64,000 nucleotides of DNA from a virus: IMG/VR virus record IMGVR_UViG_3300027848_000009, positions 91,888 to 155,887 of that record; one strand, 5' to 3'. A program made the position numbers and the translations under genes. A model generated the notes under the pieces. The model was not told the origin of the DNA, did no database searches, and saw nothing but the letters and a program-made list of their open reading frames with translations. Positions 18,048-27,063 of this stretch are shown one piece after another (the first letter of the stretch is position 1; each line of letters starts with the position of its first letter).

Positions 18048-20588
18048 ATGACACGATTTGTAGGGACACCTGTAAAAGGTGTTGAGTTTGCGAATGCCGG
18101 AGATGAAGCGATCTCGGCACGTGTCAGTGGTGATTCAAACGCCAGAATTCGCATTGATGCGGGTGGGCGACTGACGTGGGGTGATGGGGCTACGGCCGGA
18201 GATGCCAATCTCTACCGCTCCGATGCTAATACCCTGAAAACCGACGACACGCTTTATGCCGTCAACGGAGTAATAACCCTGACGACTGTCGGAGCCCCCA
18301 CGGCGAACCTGCCCGATGGGGCGATCGCGATCGACACGTCCGCCGACAGCCTCTACCTGCGAAGCCAGAGCGCGTGGGTCAAGGCCGGAGGCGTCGAACT
18401 TTCCACTACTGCCCCAACAGCGAATGTTTCTGATGGGGACATGTGGTTCGACACCGATGACGGCTTTCTCTATGTGAGGAACAGCGGGTCGTGGGTATCG
18501 GTTACAGCGACTTTAGCGCTGAACGGTATTTCTGATGTCACGATCACGTCTGCCACAACCGGCGACTTCCTCACGTGGAACGGTACTGCGTGGGTAAACG
18601 GTGCCGGTGACGTCGCATTCAATTCCGTGACGCTTGGCTCTGCCCCAACTCAAGCCAGTCATGCAGCAACGAAGTCATATGTAGACAATCTCGCTGCCGG
18701 AATCGATTGGCACGAGGCCGCTCGACTGGGAACGACCTCGGCACTGCCCAATGCGCCGACATATGGCAATGGGAGCAGTGGCGAAGGCGCAACACTGACA
18801 GCCGGAACCCAGAACCGACTTGTTGTCGATGGCGCAAACGCCAATACTGGCGACAGAATCCTTGTCAAGACTCAAGCCGTAGGTTACGAAGATGGCGTAT
18901 ATTCGGTAACCAATCAAGGTGCATCTGGTTCTGCTGCATGGGTCCTCACCCGTGCCGACGATTTTGATGGAACCCAGCCCGGAGGAATCCAGCCCGGTGA
19001 AGCGGTGTTTGTTCTTAATGGATCGGTAAACGCAAACCAAGGCTTCGTCGTTACCTCAACAAATGATCCTCATACGGTCGGAACTGATTCGATCACGTTC
19101 ACTCAGTTTACTGGGGCGCAGGCATTCTCCGCTGGTGCTGGCTTGACAAAGACCGGCAACACCATTGACGTAGTCACAGCAGACTCTGGTCGGATTGTGG
19201 TTAGTGCCGACAGCGTCGATCTTGGGTCGGTATCGGTTGGCGCAACCTCTGGTTCGGCGACTCAGTCTTTTGTTTCCTCGGTAGCCACTGACGCGTATGG
19301 TCGAGTCACGGGTGTGGAAACGTCAAGCCTGATTCAGGGCCTCGGAACCGCCGACTCGCCGTCGTTCACCGCAGTCACCAGTGATGTAACTGGAACGGTT
19401 TCCGATATCTCGAATCACAACCTGAACGGCATTTCTGACGTCACGATCGCGTCGGCCGCAACTGGTGAATTCCTCAAGTGGAACGGAACTGCTTGGGTAA
19501 ATGCCGCGATCACTGGGGTCACTGGGATCGCTGCGCTCAACGATATTGGTGACGTGACGATCGCTTCCGCAACTTCAGGCGAAATTCTGTTTTGGAACGG
19601 CACTGCGTGGGTGAACGACACGATCGCTTCGGTAAATCAGATTGACGACGTAACCATTACAAGCGCCATCTCTGGGAACATTCTCACGCACAATGGAACC
19701 AATTGGATCAATTCACCATTCACTATCCAAAATGCCGGAGGAGTATCGGTTTCTGGAGAAACCTCTGGCGACGTCCTTCTGTTCAACGGATCGAATTATG
19801 TGAATACCGCCCACACGTTGGCGAACATCACAAATGTCACTTTGACGACCGAGGCTAATGGAGAGTTCCTCAAGTACAACGGTAGCGCTTGGATCAATGC
19901 TTCCATTCCAGAAATCAACACTTTGAACGACGTGGGGAACGTCGCAATTACCTCCGCAACTTCAGGTGATGTTCTGAAATGGAGCGGCACCCAATGGATC
20001 AATTCCGATATTTTGGCTAGTCCGGGTCTAACCGGAGTTCCGACTGCCGCGACTGCATCTACGACTACAAGCACGACCCAAATTGCGACAACCGCTTTCG
20101 TCCAGCAGGAACTTGCCGCACTGGTTGAGTCGGCGCCCGCCACACTCGACACGTTAAACGAGTTGGCTGCCGCTCTCGGTGATGACGCCAACTTCTCCAC
20201 CACTGTCACCAACTCTTTGGCGCTGAAGGCTCCGCTGGAAAGCCCGACTTTCACGGGAACGGTCACGCTTCCGGCAGGCACGAGCTTTCTTCACGACTAT
20301 GACGCGTATGGTGCAAGCCATACTCTGGTTGTGGGCAACGGAGGACAGACGCTCGAATTTTCGGCTACCGGAACTCTTACCGTACCCCCCGATGCGACCG
20401 TGAACTTCACAATCGGAACACAGGTCATGGCTATTCAGACAGGAAACGGCAATGTCACTGTCGCTGGCGGTGCCGGAGTGACCATTAACTACGCTGTGGG
20501 TCTCAAAACTCGTAAGCAGTGGTCTGCTATTGTTCTTCACAAACGTGCAGCTAATACTTGGCTCATGACTGGCGACGCAAAGGTTTGA
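18048..20588 (+). CDS. Long tail fibre protein with internal repeats
   Basis: 846 residues. Short units such as LNGISDVTITSATTGDFLTWNGTAWVN recur at least seven times between about 155 and 660, with spacers of varying length. An ATKSYVDNLAAGIDWHEAARLGTT module like that of the upstream fibre lies near 205-230. The segment TQIATTAFVQQELAALVE near 680-700 matches a common fibre motif preceding a shaft. The C-terminus (VTVAGGAGVTINY ... GLKTRKQWSAIVLHKRAANTWLMTGD) is a typical fibre head ending. It would be the main receptor-binding or shaft protein. Confidence 0.8.
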   Translation: MTRFVGTPVKGVEFANAGDEAISARVSGDSNARIRIDAGGRLTWGDGATAGDANLYRSDANTLKTDDTLYAVNGVITLTTVGAPTANLPDGAIAIDTSADSLYLRSQSAWVKAGGVELSTTAPTANVSDGDMWFDTDDGFLYVRNSGSWVSVTATLALNGISDVTITSATTGDFLTWNGTAWVNGAGDVAFNSVTLGSAPTQASHAATKSYVDNLAAGIDWHEAARLGTTSALPNAPTYGNGSSGEGATLTAGTQNRLVVDGANANTGDRILVKTQAVGYEDGVYSVTNQGASGSAAWVLTRADDFDGTQPGGIQPGEAVFVLNGSVNANQGFVVTSTNDPHTVGTDSITFTQFTGAQAFSAGAGLTKTGNTIDVVTADSGRIVVSADSVDLGSVSVGATSGSATQSFVSSVATDAYGRVTGVETSSLIQGLGTADSPSFTAVTSDVTGTVSDISNHNLNGISDVTIASAATGEFLKWNGTAWVNAAITGVTGIAALNDIGDVTIASATSGEILFWNGTAWVNDTIASVNQIDDVTITSAISGNILTHNGTNWINSPFTIQNAGGVSVSGETSGDVLLFNGSNYVNTAHTLANITNVTLTTEANGEFLKYNGSAWINASIPEINTLNDVGNVAITSATSGDVLKWSGTQWINSDILASPGLTGVPTAATASTTTSTTQIATTAFVQQELAALVESAPATLDTLNELAAALGDDANFSTTVTNSLALKAPLESPTFTGTVTLPAGTSFLHDYDAYGASHTLVVGNGGQTLEFSATGTLTVPPDATVNFTIGTQVMAIQTGNGNVTVAGGAGVTINYAVGLKTRKQWSAIVLHKRAANTWLMTGDAKV

Positions 20589-20594
20589 TGAATA

Positions 20595-21074
20595 ATGGCT
20601 CTAGATAGGTCTGGTGTTGAACTTCCGAGGAAGGGTTTCACATATCCCGATTTGGCTAACGCTTCAATCCTCGCCTCGTCGCTTGTGGGGCTTGGATTCG
20701 AGAATGCTACTGTCGCTTCAAACACTCTCAACACGACGGTGTGGTACGATGTCGGCAAGGCTCATGAAATTGTCGTAGACGGGGTCACCTCCACGGCAAC
20801 CAGTTCTTACACGGATATACCTATGGGTATTGTCATTACTGTCCGGGCAATCGGACCGTTTTTCCCGCCACATTTCCCGCCCCACTTCCCGCCGTTCTTC
20901 CCGCCCCACTTCCCGCCACATTTCCCGCCGTTCTTCCCGCCCCACTTCCCGCCACATTTCCCGCCGTTCTTCCCGCCCCACTTCCCGCCACATTTCCCGC
21001 CGTTCTTCCCGCCGTTCTTCCCGCCACATTTCCCGCCACATTTCCCGCCGTTCTTCCCGCCATCGTTTAAGTGA
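20595..21074 (+). CDS. Proline-rich FPPX-repeat tail protein
   Basis: 159 residues. Residues 1-89 form a small beta-rich domain (for example NTTVWYDVGKAHEIVVDG) like other fibre-associated proteins here. Residues 90-157 are 17 perfect tandem tetrapeptides FPP[H/F/S] in a higher-order H-H-F order, followed by Phe-Lys and the stop. 34 of these 68 residues are proline, so an extended polyproline-type helix is likely, with aromatic and histidine side chains at every fourth position. It sits 305 bp upstream of the first of six prolyl-hydroxylase-like genes. Position in the fibre cluster suggests a virion protein; the repeat is an obvious candidate substrate for these enzymes, though that is inference. 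Confidence 0.65.
   Translation: MALDRSGVELPRKGFTYPDLANASILASSLVGLGFENATVASNTLNTTVWYDVGKAHEIVVDGVTSTATSSYTDIPMGIVITVRAIGPFFPPHFPPHFPPFFPPHFPPHFPPFFPPHFPPHFPPFFPPHFPPHFPPFFPPFFPPHFPPHFPPFFPPSFK
20862..21065 (+). repeat. 17 x 12-bp tandem repeat encoding FPPX
   Basis: Units are TTCCCGCCACAT, TTCCCGCCCCAC and TTCCCGCCGTTC in a 36-bp higher-order order repeated four times, then an extra F unit and one more set, ending with a Ser unit. Every unit is a multiple of three, so length changes by slippage would keep the reading frame. Confidence 0.95.
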
Positions 21075-21080
21075 TTTCCG

Positions 21081-21356
21081 ATGATCAAGCGGTTCATAAG
21101 GTGGTATCTCAGGCCGATTGACCTAACTCGCGACGAACGAATCACCGGCGCTATTGGCTGGATGCTTCTGATAGTGGGCATTCTCGCCTACGACATTTTT
21201 GCTATTAGGACGCGGAAAATCGAAACGCTTTCTAGGTACTTTTGGCGATCCGCAGAGCGGACTGTATTTGGAAACACCCTGAGGTGCATCTGGGTCTGGC
21301 TAACATTTCATCTACTTTTTGAAACAAAAGTAAGAAAAACCCTGCACCGAAGATAA
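21081..21356 (+). CDS. Small membrane protein
   Basis: 91 residues with one clear membrane helix (GAIGWMLLIVGILAYDIFAI at about 24-43) and a second weaker one near 68-80 (CIWVWLTFHLLF), flanked by Arg/Lys-rich ends. It starts 6 bp after the FPPX gene, so it is probably co-transcribed. Function unknown. Confidence 0.6.
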   Translation: MIKRFIRWYLRPIDLTRDERITGAIGWMLLIVGILAYDIFAIRTRKIETLSRYFWRSAERTVFGNTLRCIWVWLTFHLLFETKVRKTLHRR

Positions 21357-21378
21357 CCGATCACGCTAATATACGGGC

Positions 21379-22011
21379 ATGGAAGAAACAGACGACGTCT
21401 CGTTGATCCACCCCGGACACTTTGGGGCATCAACAGACAACATCGTCCTCATCGAAGACTTTGTAGATGCAGATGATCTAATCACTCTCCAGAATTTTTT
21501 CCCCACTATCGACGAATGGGAGAATCCCCTTGAGGATGAGTTCAACGAAGACGGAACTTGCATTTACGACGCTTCATACTGGTGGGACAGGATGTGCAGC
21601 GGAGCAATCCTTCAAAGGACCGCACCAGAAATCCACGACCTGATCGACTTCTACATCAAGAAAATGAAGAACGTCCTCGATCAAAAGTTCAACGTCTCTC
21701 TGTACCAGCGACCGCCAGTGCTAATTAGATGGATGCCCGGAAACGAGCAGCAGCCACACGCCGACAAGCAACTCAATGATGGCACCCCGAACCCTTTCCC
21801 GTTGTACGACATCAACTCGATCATCTACTGGAACGACGATTTCAACGGCGGCGATTTCTACTATCCGGAATACGACATACATCTTCCAATCAAAGCCGGT
21901 ATGGCCGTCGCCCATCCGGGAGATATTCACTACCGGCATGGTGTGAAGCCAATCATTTCCGGCGAACGCTGGACAACACCTTCTTTTTACACGATCACGG
22001 AACTGAGATAA
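21379..22011 (+). CDS. 2OG-Fe(II) oxygenase, prolyl 4-hydroxylase-like (1)
   Basis: 210 residues. The double-stranded beta-helix core shows His127-x-Asp129 (PHADK), a NSIIYWNDDFNGGDFYYP strand-turn (the GG-[DE] motif of P4H-like enzymes), a distal His187 (YRHGV) and Arg197 for 2-oxoglutarate. All metal and cosubstrate ligands are therefore present. The family hydroxylates proline or other side chains using O2 and 2-oxoglutarate. It is the first gene of a plus-strand set (21379-27063) with 0-4 bp gaps, right after the fibre genes. Small-molecule or protein substrate is undetermined. Confidence 0.85.
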   Translation: MEETDDVSLIHPGHFGASTDNIVLIEDFVDADDLITLQNFFPTIDEWENPLEDEFNEDGTCIYDASYWWDRMCSGAILQRTAPEIHDLIDFYIKKMKNVLDQKFNVSLYQRPPVLIRWMPGNEQQPHADKQLNDGTPNPFPLYDINSIIYWNDDFNGGDFYYPEYDIHLPIKAGMAVAHPGDIHYRHGVKPIISGERWTTPSFYTITELR

Positions 22012-22014
22012 ATA

Positions 22015-22725
22015 ATGCGCATCGGCGGCTACCTAGGAAACCCCACTGATGGAATTCTTCTCTACAAGGACGTTTGGCCAAAGGAATCAAACTTTGTTGA
22101 ACGCTTAGAGCGTGGCCTTGAGCAAAGTTCGAGCGAATATTTTTCGTGGCAGCAGGCAACAGTCGGCGACTACGAAATAATGAAGGACTATCGAGACTGT
22201 TTTGATTTCAAACTTCGCCAAGCCGACATTCCTGTGTCCGACGAATTTGCCGACCTTGGTCGAGTCTATGAAGAGGTTATTGAGGGAGTGCGTGAATGCG
22301 TTCTCCACTACTCGTCTCTTTACAACCTGCAACTCGACTACGAGGAAGCAACAAACTTTGTGAAGTACGGAGTTGGGCAGCACTTCTCAATCCATCCAGA
22401 TTCTGGCTTTTCCTACTCGTGCGCCGTATCGTGCGTCGGATACATCAACGACGACTACGAAGGCGGTGAATATGTGATGCCGTTCAAGAACCTCAAGTTC
22501 ATCCCCGAGGCCGGAGATGTAATTGTCCACCCCAGCGACTTCATCTACGCACACGCATCTCAACCAGTCTCATCTGGAATCAAGTACTCAGCAGTGACGA
22601 TGTACGACTACAACGACCGCAATCACCAAGCCCATTCTTCCGCCAAGTCGCCGGAGCCCGCCGTGACAATAAACAGCATTCCCGTCGCAAGTAATCAAAC
22701 GTCAGCGTACAACCCCGGTCCGTAA
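22015..22725 (+). CDS. 2OG-Fe(II) oxygenase, prolyl 4-hydroxylase-like (2)
   Basis: 236 residues. His127-x-Asp129 (SIHPDSG), CVGYINDDYEGGEYVMP, distal His180 (YAHASQPV) and Lys190 in the cosubstrate position (Arg or Lys is usual). The N-terminal ~110 residues are helical and differ from paralogue 1. The last ~35 residues are Ser/Pro/Asn-rich and probably flexible. It starts 3 bp after the previous stop. Confidence 0.85.
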   Translation: MRIGGYLGNPTDGILLYKDVWPKESNFVERLERGLEQSSSEYFSWQQATVGDYEIMKDYRDCFDFKLRQADIPVSDEFADLGRVYEEVIEGVRECVLHYSSLYNLQLDYEEATNFVKYGVGQHFSIHPDSGFSYSCAVSCVGYINDDYEGGEYVMPFKNLKFIPEAGDVIVHPSDFIYAHASQPVSSGIKYSAVTMYDYNDRNHQAHSSAKSPEPAVTINSIPVASNQTSAYNPGP

Positions 22726-22728
22726 CCT

Positions 22729-23451
22729 GTGAAAGTTTCGTTAACTAGAACACATCAGAATCCGCCCGAGATCCGTCAGGCTGCAGTACGACGCGACTGG
22801 ATGGACGACACTTACAAGAAGCACGCATACAAGTGTCTGCCACTCACCGAAGCAAACGTAAACGGTTGGGACATGATCCTCCAGCAGGACGTTGTCATCC
22901 AGTGGGATGGCGGATTGACCGTGCCGAGAGTGCTCAGCGGCGAGAAAATGACGTTTGAGACAAATGGACAAACCTACGAACGCAACATCGTCATGCCGAG
23001 CATCGTTGGGATTATGTCATTCACGGTTGGATGGTCTTTTTCCACTCCGCCCGGTACCGCCACGTGGATCAGTGGATCACCAAACTATTTCGTTGACGGA
23101 GCAGTTCCTCTCACTGCCCACATCCCATCCGACTGGTGGCCGGACGAGTTCAACATGAATTGGAAAATCACCAAGATTGGAGAGCCGGTCACATTCCCGG
23201 CTGGATCTCCTTTCATGTTTTTTCAGTTCTACGACACATCCTTGATGCCAAGCGTCGAGTTCGAAGTCGAGAACTACTGGGACAAGCCAGAACTTTCTGC
23301 CGCTCGCCAGTCGTATGGCGATGCGAAAATGAAGAAACTCGAAGAGCAGCCTTGGACATGGATGGGTGGCATCAGGACTGGCCTTGACGAAAACGGAAAT
23401 CAGGTCGGTCCACGATTCGACGGGCACGTTCATTTAAAGGAACCACAGTGA
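22729..23451 (+). CDS. DUF6065-like protein
   Basis: 240 residues from a GTG. The core KCLPLTEANVNGWDMILQQDVVIQWDGG at about 35-62 matches my recollection of the DUF6065 pattern (CLPL..AN..GW...W.GG). Its C-terminal half has NMNWKITKIGEPVTFPAGSPFMFFQFYD. Function of the family is unknown to me. A second, divergent relative lies at 35896-36741, so the island carries one at each end. It sits inside the oxygenase operon, with its stop overlapping the next start. Confidence 0.6.
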   Translation: MKVSLTRTHQNPPEIRQAAVRRDWMDDTYKKHAYKCLPLTEANVNGWDMILQQDVVIQWDGGLTVPRVLSGEKMTFETNGQTYERNIVMPSIVGIMSFTVGWSFSTPPGTATWISGSPNYFVDGAVPLTAHIPSDWWPDEFNMNWKITKIGEPVTFPAGSPFMFFQFYDTSLMPSVEFEVENYWDKPELSAARQSYGDAKMKKLEEQPWTWMGGIRTGLDENGNQVGPRFDGHVHLKEPQ

Positions 23452-25022
23452 GAAAATTTGGCGGGATTGCCTTAGGGCTTAAACTTGGAAACCTTGGCTT
23501 CAAGATCAAGGGAGTTACCCCTCAACAAGTGTTTGACGACCCCTCCTACTTCAGGGAGATTTTCAAACGCAACAAGGTGATCGGCTTTATAGGCATGCAT
23601 CCCACCGACATCGAACACATGCAGTTGGTGGACTGTATCTACAAAGGTGTCAGCGATCCAGACTTTCGCACAGGACTTCTTGCCGACCAGCGACATGAAA
23701 CAATTTCGGATGTCGAGGACAAATCCGATCCTGAAGGATTCCTGAAACGAAACTGGCATGTCGATAATCCATTCATGCCAGAGCCCCCATGCCTCCTCTC
23801 TATCCATATGACCACCTACAAAGTGGATCCAGACTATGGGCACACTTTTTTTGTCAGCCTCGCCAACCTGTATGACGAATGCCCCTCCCACCTGAAAGAG
23901 CATTTGAGTGACGCTCACTTCGTGTGCCAGACGGGAGCAATCGATCAGGATATCTCGACACACCCGGCCTTGCGCACCCACCCCGACACAGGGGAAACGA
24001 TGCTGTACTGGACAGGGCCCGGAACGGCTCTTGCCGGGGGCAACACTCCATGGTTTGAAGAACTGTACGGTTGGGTGACGAAATACTGCGCAAACGAAGC
24101 GAATCGCTTCAAATGGGTTTGGTCAGAAGGAGACGTGATCATCTGGGACAATCGGGCGGTCATGCACGGCTTCTACAATGGATGGGATCGGTCGGAACGC
24201 ATCTTCCAACGCGTCGAAGTTGGACATGAGCAACCTTTCTTTGACCCCGACCATGTCGGCAACTGCGATCCGGACTTCGGTGACACCAATGAATACAAGG
24301 GTGTCGATAAAGATAAATCGAAGGGACCCAATCCGGACCACATACCCCTCGTTTTCACGAAGGGCATCTACGCCCTCGAAGGCTTGGATCATCTTTTCCA
24401 GACAGTGACGCTCTTCGTGTTCTCGAAAGACGGTTCGATACCTGACAACGTTCGCGAGTTCAAAGAATTAATTGATGAGACTGACGACCTTTCCGACGAC
24501 TTCAACGTTGTCGGAGTTCCCATCGATGAGTCCAATCGATTGTTTGCAAACTTGATGAGGTACAGCAAACACCACAATCTAGAGGACCCGGTAGAAGGAC
24601 AGATGTTCCTTTTCTCTCGCAATGGAGACACACACGGTGGCTCAATGCCCGCCAGAGAAGATCTGATGAGGACAGCCCCATACGAGGGTGGGAAGTTGAC
24701 GCCGATCGAAACAGTTCGCGCATATCTCCGCTGGCACCCAGAAATGAGGCATGCTGGCCACGCTTGGCACTATCCGGATTGGTTCCCTCATCAGCCTCTC
24801 CAGTTCAGGCCTTGGGATTTCCAGAACCTTTTCTTCATGACGTACGAGGGTTTTAGTGGAAAAAATCCGCCAGAAGATTTTCTGGTACAGTTCGCCATTG
24901 ACACGATCTTCGGTTGCTTCAACCACCTAAGAGACAATGGCGAGCGCAGGCAGATCATCGAGCGAATCAACGATTACGTCTCATACATGCTGGAGTTGGA
25001 TGAACATGAGTTCGAGCGATAA
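23448..25022 (+). CDS. TauD/TfdA-family 2OG-Fe(II) dioxygenase with C-terminal extension
   Basis: 524 residues from a GTG that overlaps the upstream stop (GTGA). Residues about 20-260 match TauD-type enzymes: NWHVDNPF gives His104-x-Asp106, and DVIIWDNRAVMHGFYNGWDRSERIFQRVEV gives distal His240 with Arg255 for 2-oxoglutarate. TauD enzymes hydroxylate small molecules such as taurine, herbicides or amino-acid-derived substrates. Residues about 265-524 form an extra domain without a family I recognise, so the protein is about 200 residues longer than usual. It lies between the DUF6065-like gene and another oxygenase. Confidence 0.82.
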   Translation: MRKFGGIALGLKLGNLGFKIKGVTPQQVFDDPSYFREIFKRNKVIGFIGMHPTDIEHMQLVDCIYKGVSDPDFRTGLLADQRHETISDVEDKSDPEGFLKRNWHVDNPFMPEPPCLLSIHMTTYKVDPDYGHTFFVSLANLYDECPSHLKEHLSDAHFVCQTGAIDQDISTHPALRTHPDTGETMLYWTGPGTALAGGNTPWFEELYGWVTKYCANEANRFKWVWSEGDVIIWDNRAVMHGFYNGWDRSERIFQRVEVGHEQPFFDPDHVGNCDPDFGDTNEYKGVDKDKSKGPNPDHIPLVFTKGIYALEGLDHLFQTVTLFVFSKDGSIPDNVREFKELIDETDDLSDDFNVVGVPIDESNRLFANLMRYSKHHNLEDPVEGQMFLFSRNGDTHGGSMPAREDLMRTAPYEGGKLTPIETVRAYLRWHPEMRHAGHAWHYPDWFPHQPLQFRPWDFQNLFFMTYEGFSGKNPPEDFLVQFAIDTIFGCFNHLRDNGERRQIIERINDYVSYMLELDEHEFER

Positions 25023-25842
25023 ACAACTTCCCGTCGGCAAACACCTTGGTGGTGGAGTAGTCCTATTCGAACAAGTGTTCGATCTTGACTGGGATTGGAT
25101 GAGAACGTACTGCAAAGATGTTTTGCAGCGCGAGCGCGCCACCATGTACGAGCCGGGCATCGACCCGATTACTGGCGACGATGGATACATCAACAGAAGT
25201 GGATACTTCTTCAAGAAAGATTCTCTCGACGAGATGCCATGGCGCGGCAGTTTTGTTCATCAAGACAGCAGGTCCGACGTTATCGAAACCCTTGATTACA
25301 TCGAAGAACGAAGAGATGCATGCCTGTTGACGTATCTCGGAATGTTCCCAATTGCGGGAAAATGTATTTGGTGGAAAATCAAGAGCCACATCGTCGCCTA
25401 CCCGATTGGTGGATTCCTCGGGATGCACGCCGACATCAGTACCGATTATGAATACGGCAAACCTCACCCCCGTGACCAACTCGCGACAAGGAACACCGTC
25501 TCAGTTGTCGCGTACCTCAACGATTCAGTTAAATCTGCGGACGAGTTGGATGGAACCAACTTTACCGGAGGGGCGCACAACTTCACCTACCTCGACATCA
25601 ATCATGAGGATATAAAGAAGGGCGACATGCTCTTCTTCCCCTCGAACTACGTAGCGGCACATGAGGTACAGCCAGTAACTGGCGGTTGGCGCTACTCCTA
25701 CTTGGGGTGGTATTGTCAGGGAACACCGAATCCGGCGGTGTGTGAAAATGTAATGGACCCGAGCGACAACCCGGAACTCGCCAAAATCTCGACGAATGTG
25801 TACATGAAACATGGCTACTCACTCCTGCCCCCAGTCGGCTAG
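25000..25842 (+). CDS. 2OG-Fe(II) oxygenase, prolyl 4-hydroxylase-like (3)
   Basis: 280 residues from the ATG at 25000 (another ATG two codons later fits the GGAG almost as well). It overlaps the TauD gene by 23 bp. His143-x-Asp145 (GMHADIS), distal His221 (VAAHEVQPVTGG) and Arg231 are present. It contains a GDMLFFPSNYVAAHEV strand shared with paralogues 4 and 5. With those it forms a subgroup that has an N-terminal ~130-residue region containing GYINRSGYFF (GTYMNRGGYVF in 4) and a conserved WW pair (CIWWKIKSH, SVWWRADPH, SVWWRMRGH). Confidence 0.83.
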   Translation: MNMSSSDKQLPVGKHLGGGVVLFEQVFDLDWDWMRTYCKDVLQRERATMYEPGIDPITGDDGYINRSGYFFKKDSLDEMPWRGSFVHQDSRSDVIETLDYIEERRDACLLTYLGMFPIAGKCIWWKIKSHIVAYPIGGFLGMHADISTDYEYGKPHPRDQLATRNTVSVVAYLNDSVKSADELDGTNFTGGAHNFTYLDINHEDIKKGDMLFFPSNYVAAHEVQPVTGGWRYSYLGWYCQGTPNPAVCENVMDPSDNPELAKISTNVYMKHGYSLLPPVG

Positions 25843-26392
25843 AACAATCGGAATTGTCCACCCCGGCAGGATGGGTGGCACTTTGGCGTACGATCTCAAG
25901 AAAAGTGGCCACATCGTCTACTGGGCATCGTCAGGTCGCTCCGAAGCAACCGAAGAGCGAGCCAACGAGTTTGATCTTGTCGACCTCGTCGACGTCGACA
26001 CCGTCCTTGCCAAAAGCGAAATCGTGTTCTGCATTGCCTTTGGTGGAGCACCACTTGAAATCGCCAAGCACGTCGCCACAGTTGGCTACGACGGTATCTA
26101 CGTCGACGCCAATGGCCTGTGGGGCGAAGAGTCGGAGAAAGAGATTGCGTCCATCATCAACGATGCTGGGATCACCTACGTCGAAGCCGGTCTGTACGGT
26201 TGGCCACACCCGGGTCGCGAAGGATACACGGACGAGCACACCCTGTACCTGTCAGGAGAGAAGGCTGATGAAATTGCCAATCTTTTCTCATCGGGGTATT
26301 GGACTACCGAAGTACACCCGACGTCAGCAAAAGAAGTAAAACGCCTGAGGAACGATCGGGAACGAGGAACAGAGTTCCCCGAACAAGAGTAA
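25811..26392 (+). CDS. NAD(P)-binding beta-hydroxyacid dehydrogenase-like protein (half-length)
   Basis: 193 residues. TIGIVHPGRMGGTLAYDLKKSGHIVYWASSGRS is a Rossmann dinucleotide-binding opening, like 6-phosphogluconate or 3-hydroxyisobutyrate dehydrogenase (G-x-x-G-M/R-G). It also has VDANGLWG where such enzymes have a substrate-binding DxSG-type loop. The all-helical second domain is missing: the protein ends soon after SAKEVKRLRND, whereas family members have about 280-300 residues. It overlaps both neighbours. It may be a remnant, or may work with a partner. Activity is uncertain. Confidence 0.65.
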   Translation: MATHSCPQSARTIGIVHPGRMGGTLAYDLKKSGHIVYWASSGRSEATEERANEFDLVDLVDVDTVLAKSEIVFCIAFGGAPLEIAKHVATVGYDGIYVDANGLWGEESEKEIASIINDAGITYVEAGLYGWPHPGREGYTDEHTLYLSGEKADEIANLFSSGYWTTEVHPTSAKEVKRLRNDRERGTEFPEQE

Positions 26393-27063
26393 TGAAAGCA
26401 ACTCACTACGGATTTGGAATCGTCGAGTACGAGAACGTAGCCGACATCGATTCCGATTATCTGGAAGGCTGGCTAGAGAGGCGACGTCTTCAAGAACCTA
26501 ACGACTACACGCTTCAGAGCGACGGCACCTACATGAACAGGGGTGGGTACGTCTTCACGGAAGATCAAGTGAACGCTTCGCCCGGTCGTCTACTCCGGTT
26601 GAAGGTCAACTGCAGTGATGAAGATCTCGCCTTCGCAGAAAAACTCGAAAATGTCACCGCACTCTGCATTTCCGAATATTTTAATATCTTCCCAGAGGCG
26701 CAACGAAGTGTCTGGTGGAGGGCGGATCCCCATGTGGCAACCTACAAGCCCGGAGGATACATGGGGTACCACCACGACAATCTTGTTGGGGCTGGATCGG
26801 AAAGCGAAAAAGCGATCTACAGCGTCCTCACTGCATCTATAATCCTGAAAGATCAATGTAGCGGCGGAGATTTAGGGTTCAAATACATTGACAAGCATTT
26901 TGCGCCCAAGGCTGGAACTGCTTTTGTTTACCCTGCGGGTTTTCTAGGAACACACGAAGTGTGTCCGGTAACTTCCGGTGAACGTATTTCTTATTTGGAG
27001 TTCTTTGGGCACGGAACGCTGATGGGAGCCAACCCTTTCACTCCTCCTCGTACGGAATCCTAG
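26392..27063 (+). CDS. 2OG-Fe(II) oxygenase, prolyl 4-hydroxylase-like (4)
   Basis: 223 residues from the ATG overlapping the upstream TAA (TAATG). His127-x-Asp129 (GYHHDN), distal His188 (GTHEVCPVTSGE) and Arg198 are present. The N-terminus and the VWW motif are shared with paralogues 3 and 5. Its 3' end overlaps by 26 bp the convergent gene on the minus strand, so this operon ends here. Confidence 0.84.
   Translation: MKATHYGFGIVEYENVADIDSDYLEGWLERRRLQEPNDYTLQSDGTYMNRGGYVFTEDQVNASPGRLLRLKVNCSDEDLAFAEKLENVTALCISEYFNIFPEAQRSVWWRADPHVATYKPGGYMGYHHDNLVGAGSESEKAIYSVLTASIILKDQCSGGDLGFKYIDKHFAPKAGTAFVYPAGFLGTHEVCPVTSGERISYLEFFGHGTLMGANPFTPPRTES

Noticed and set aside
20807-21181. Minus-strand frames over the FPPX repeat encoding GGKN/GGKC or AGNV repeats
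   Set aside because: They are mirror translations of the 12-bp repeat. The plus-strand frame has the proper neighbours, orientation and a folded N-terminal domain.
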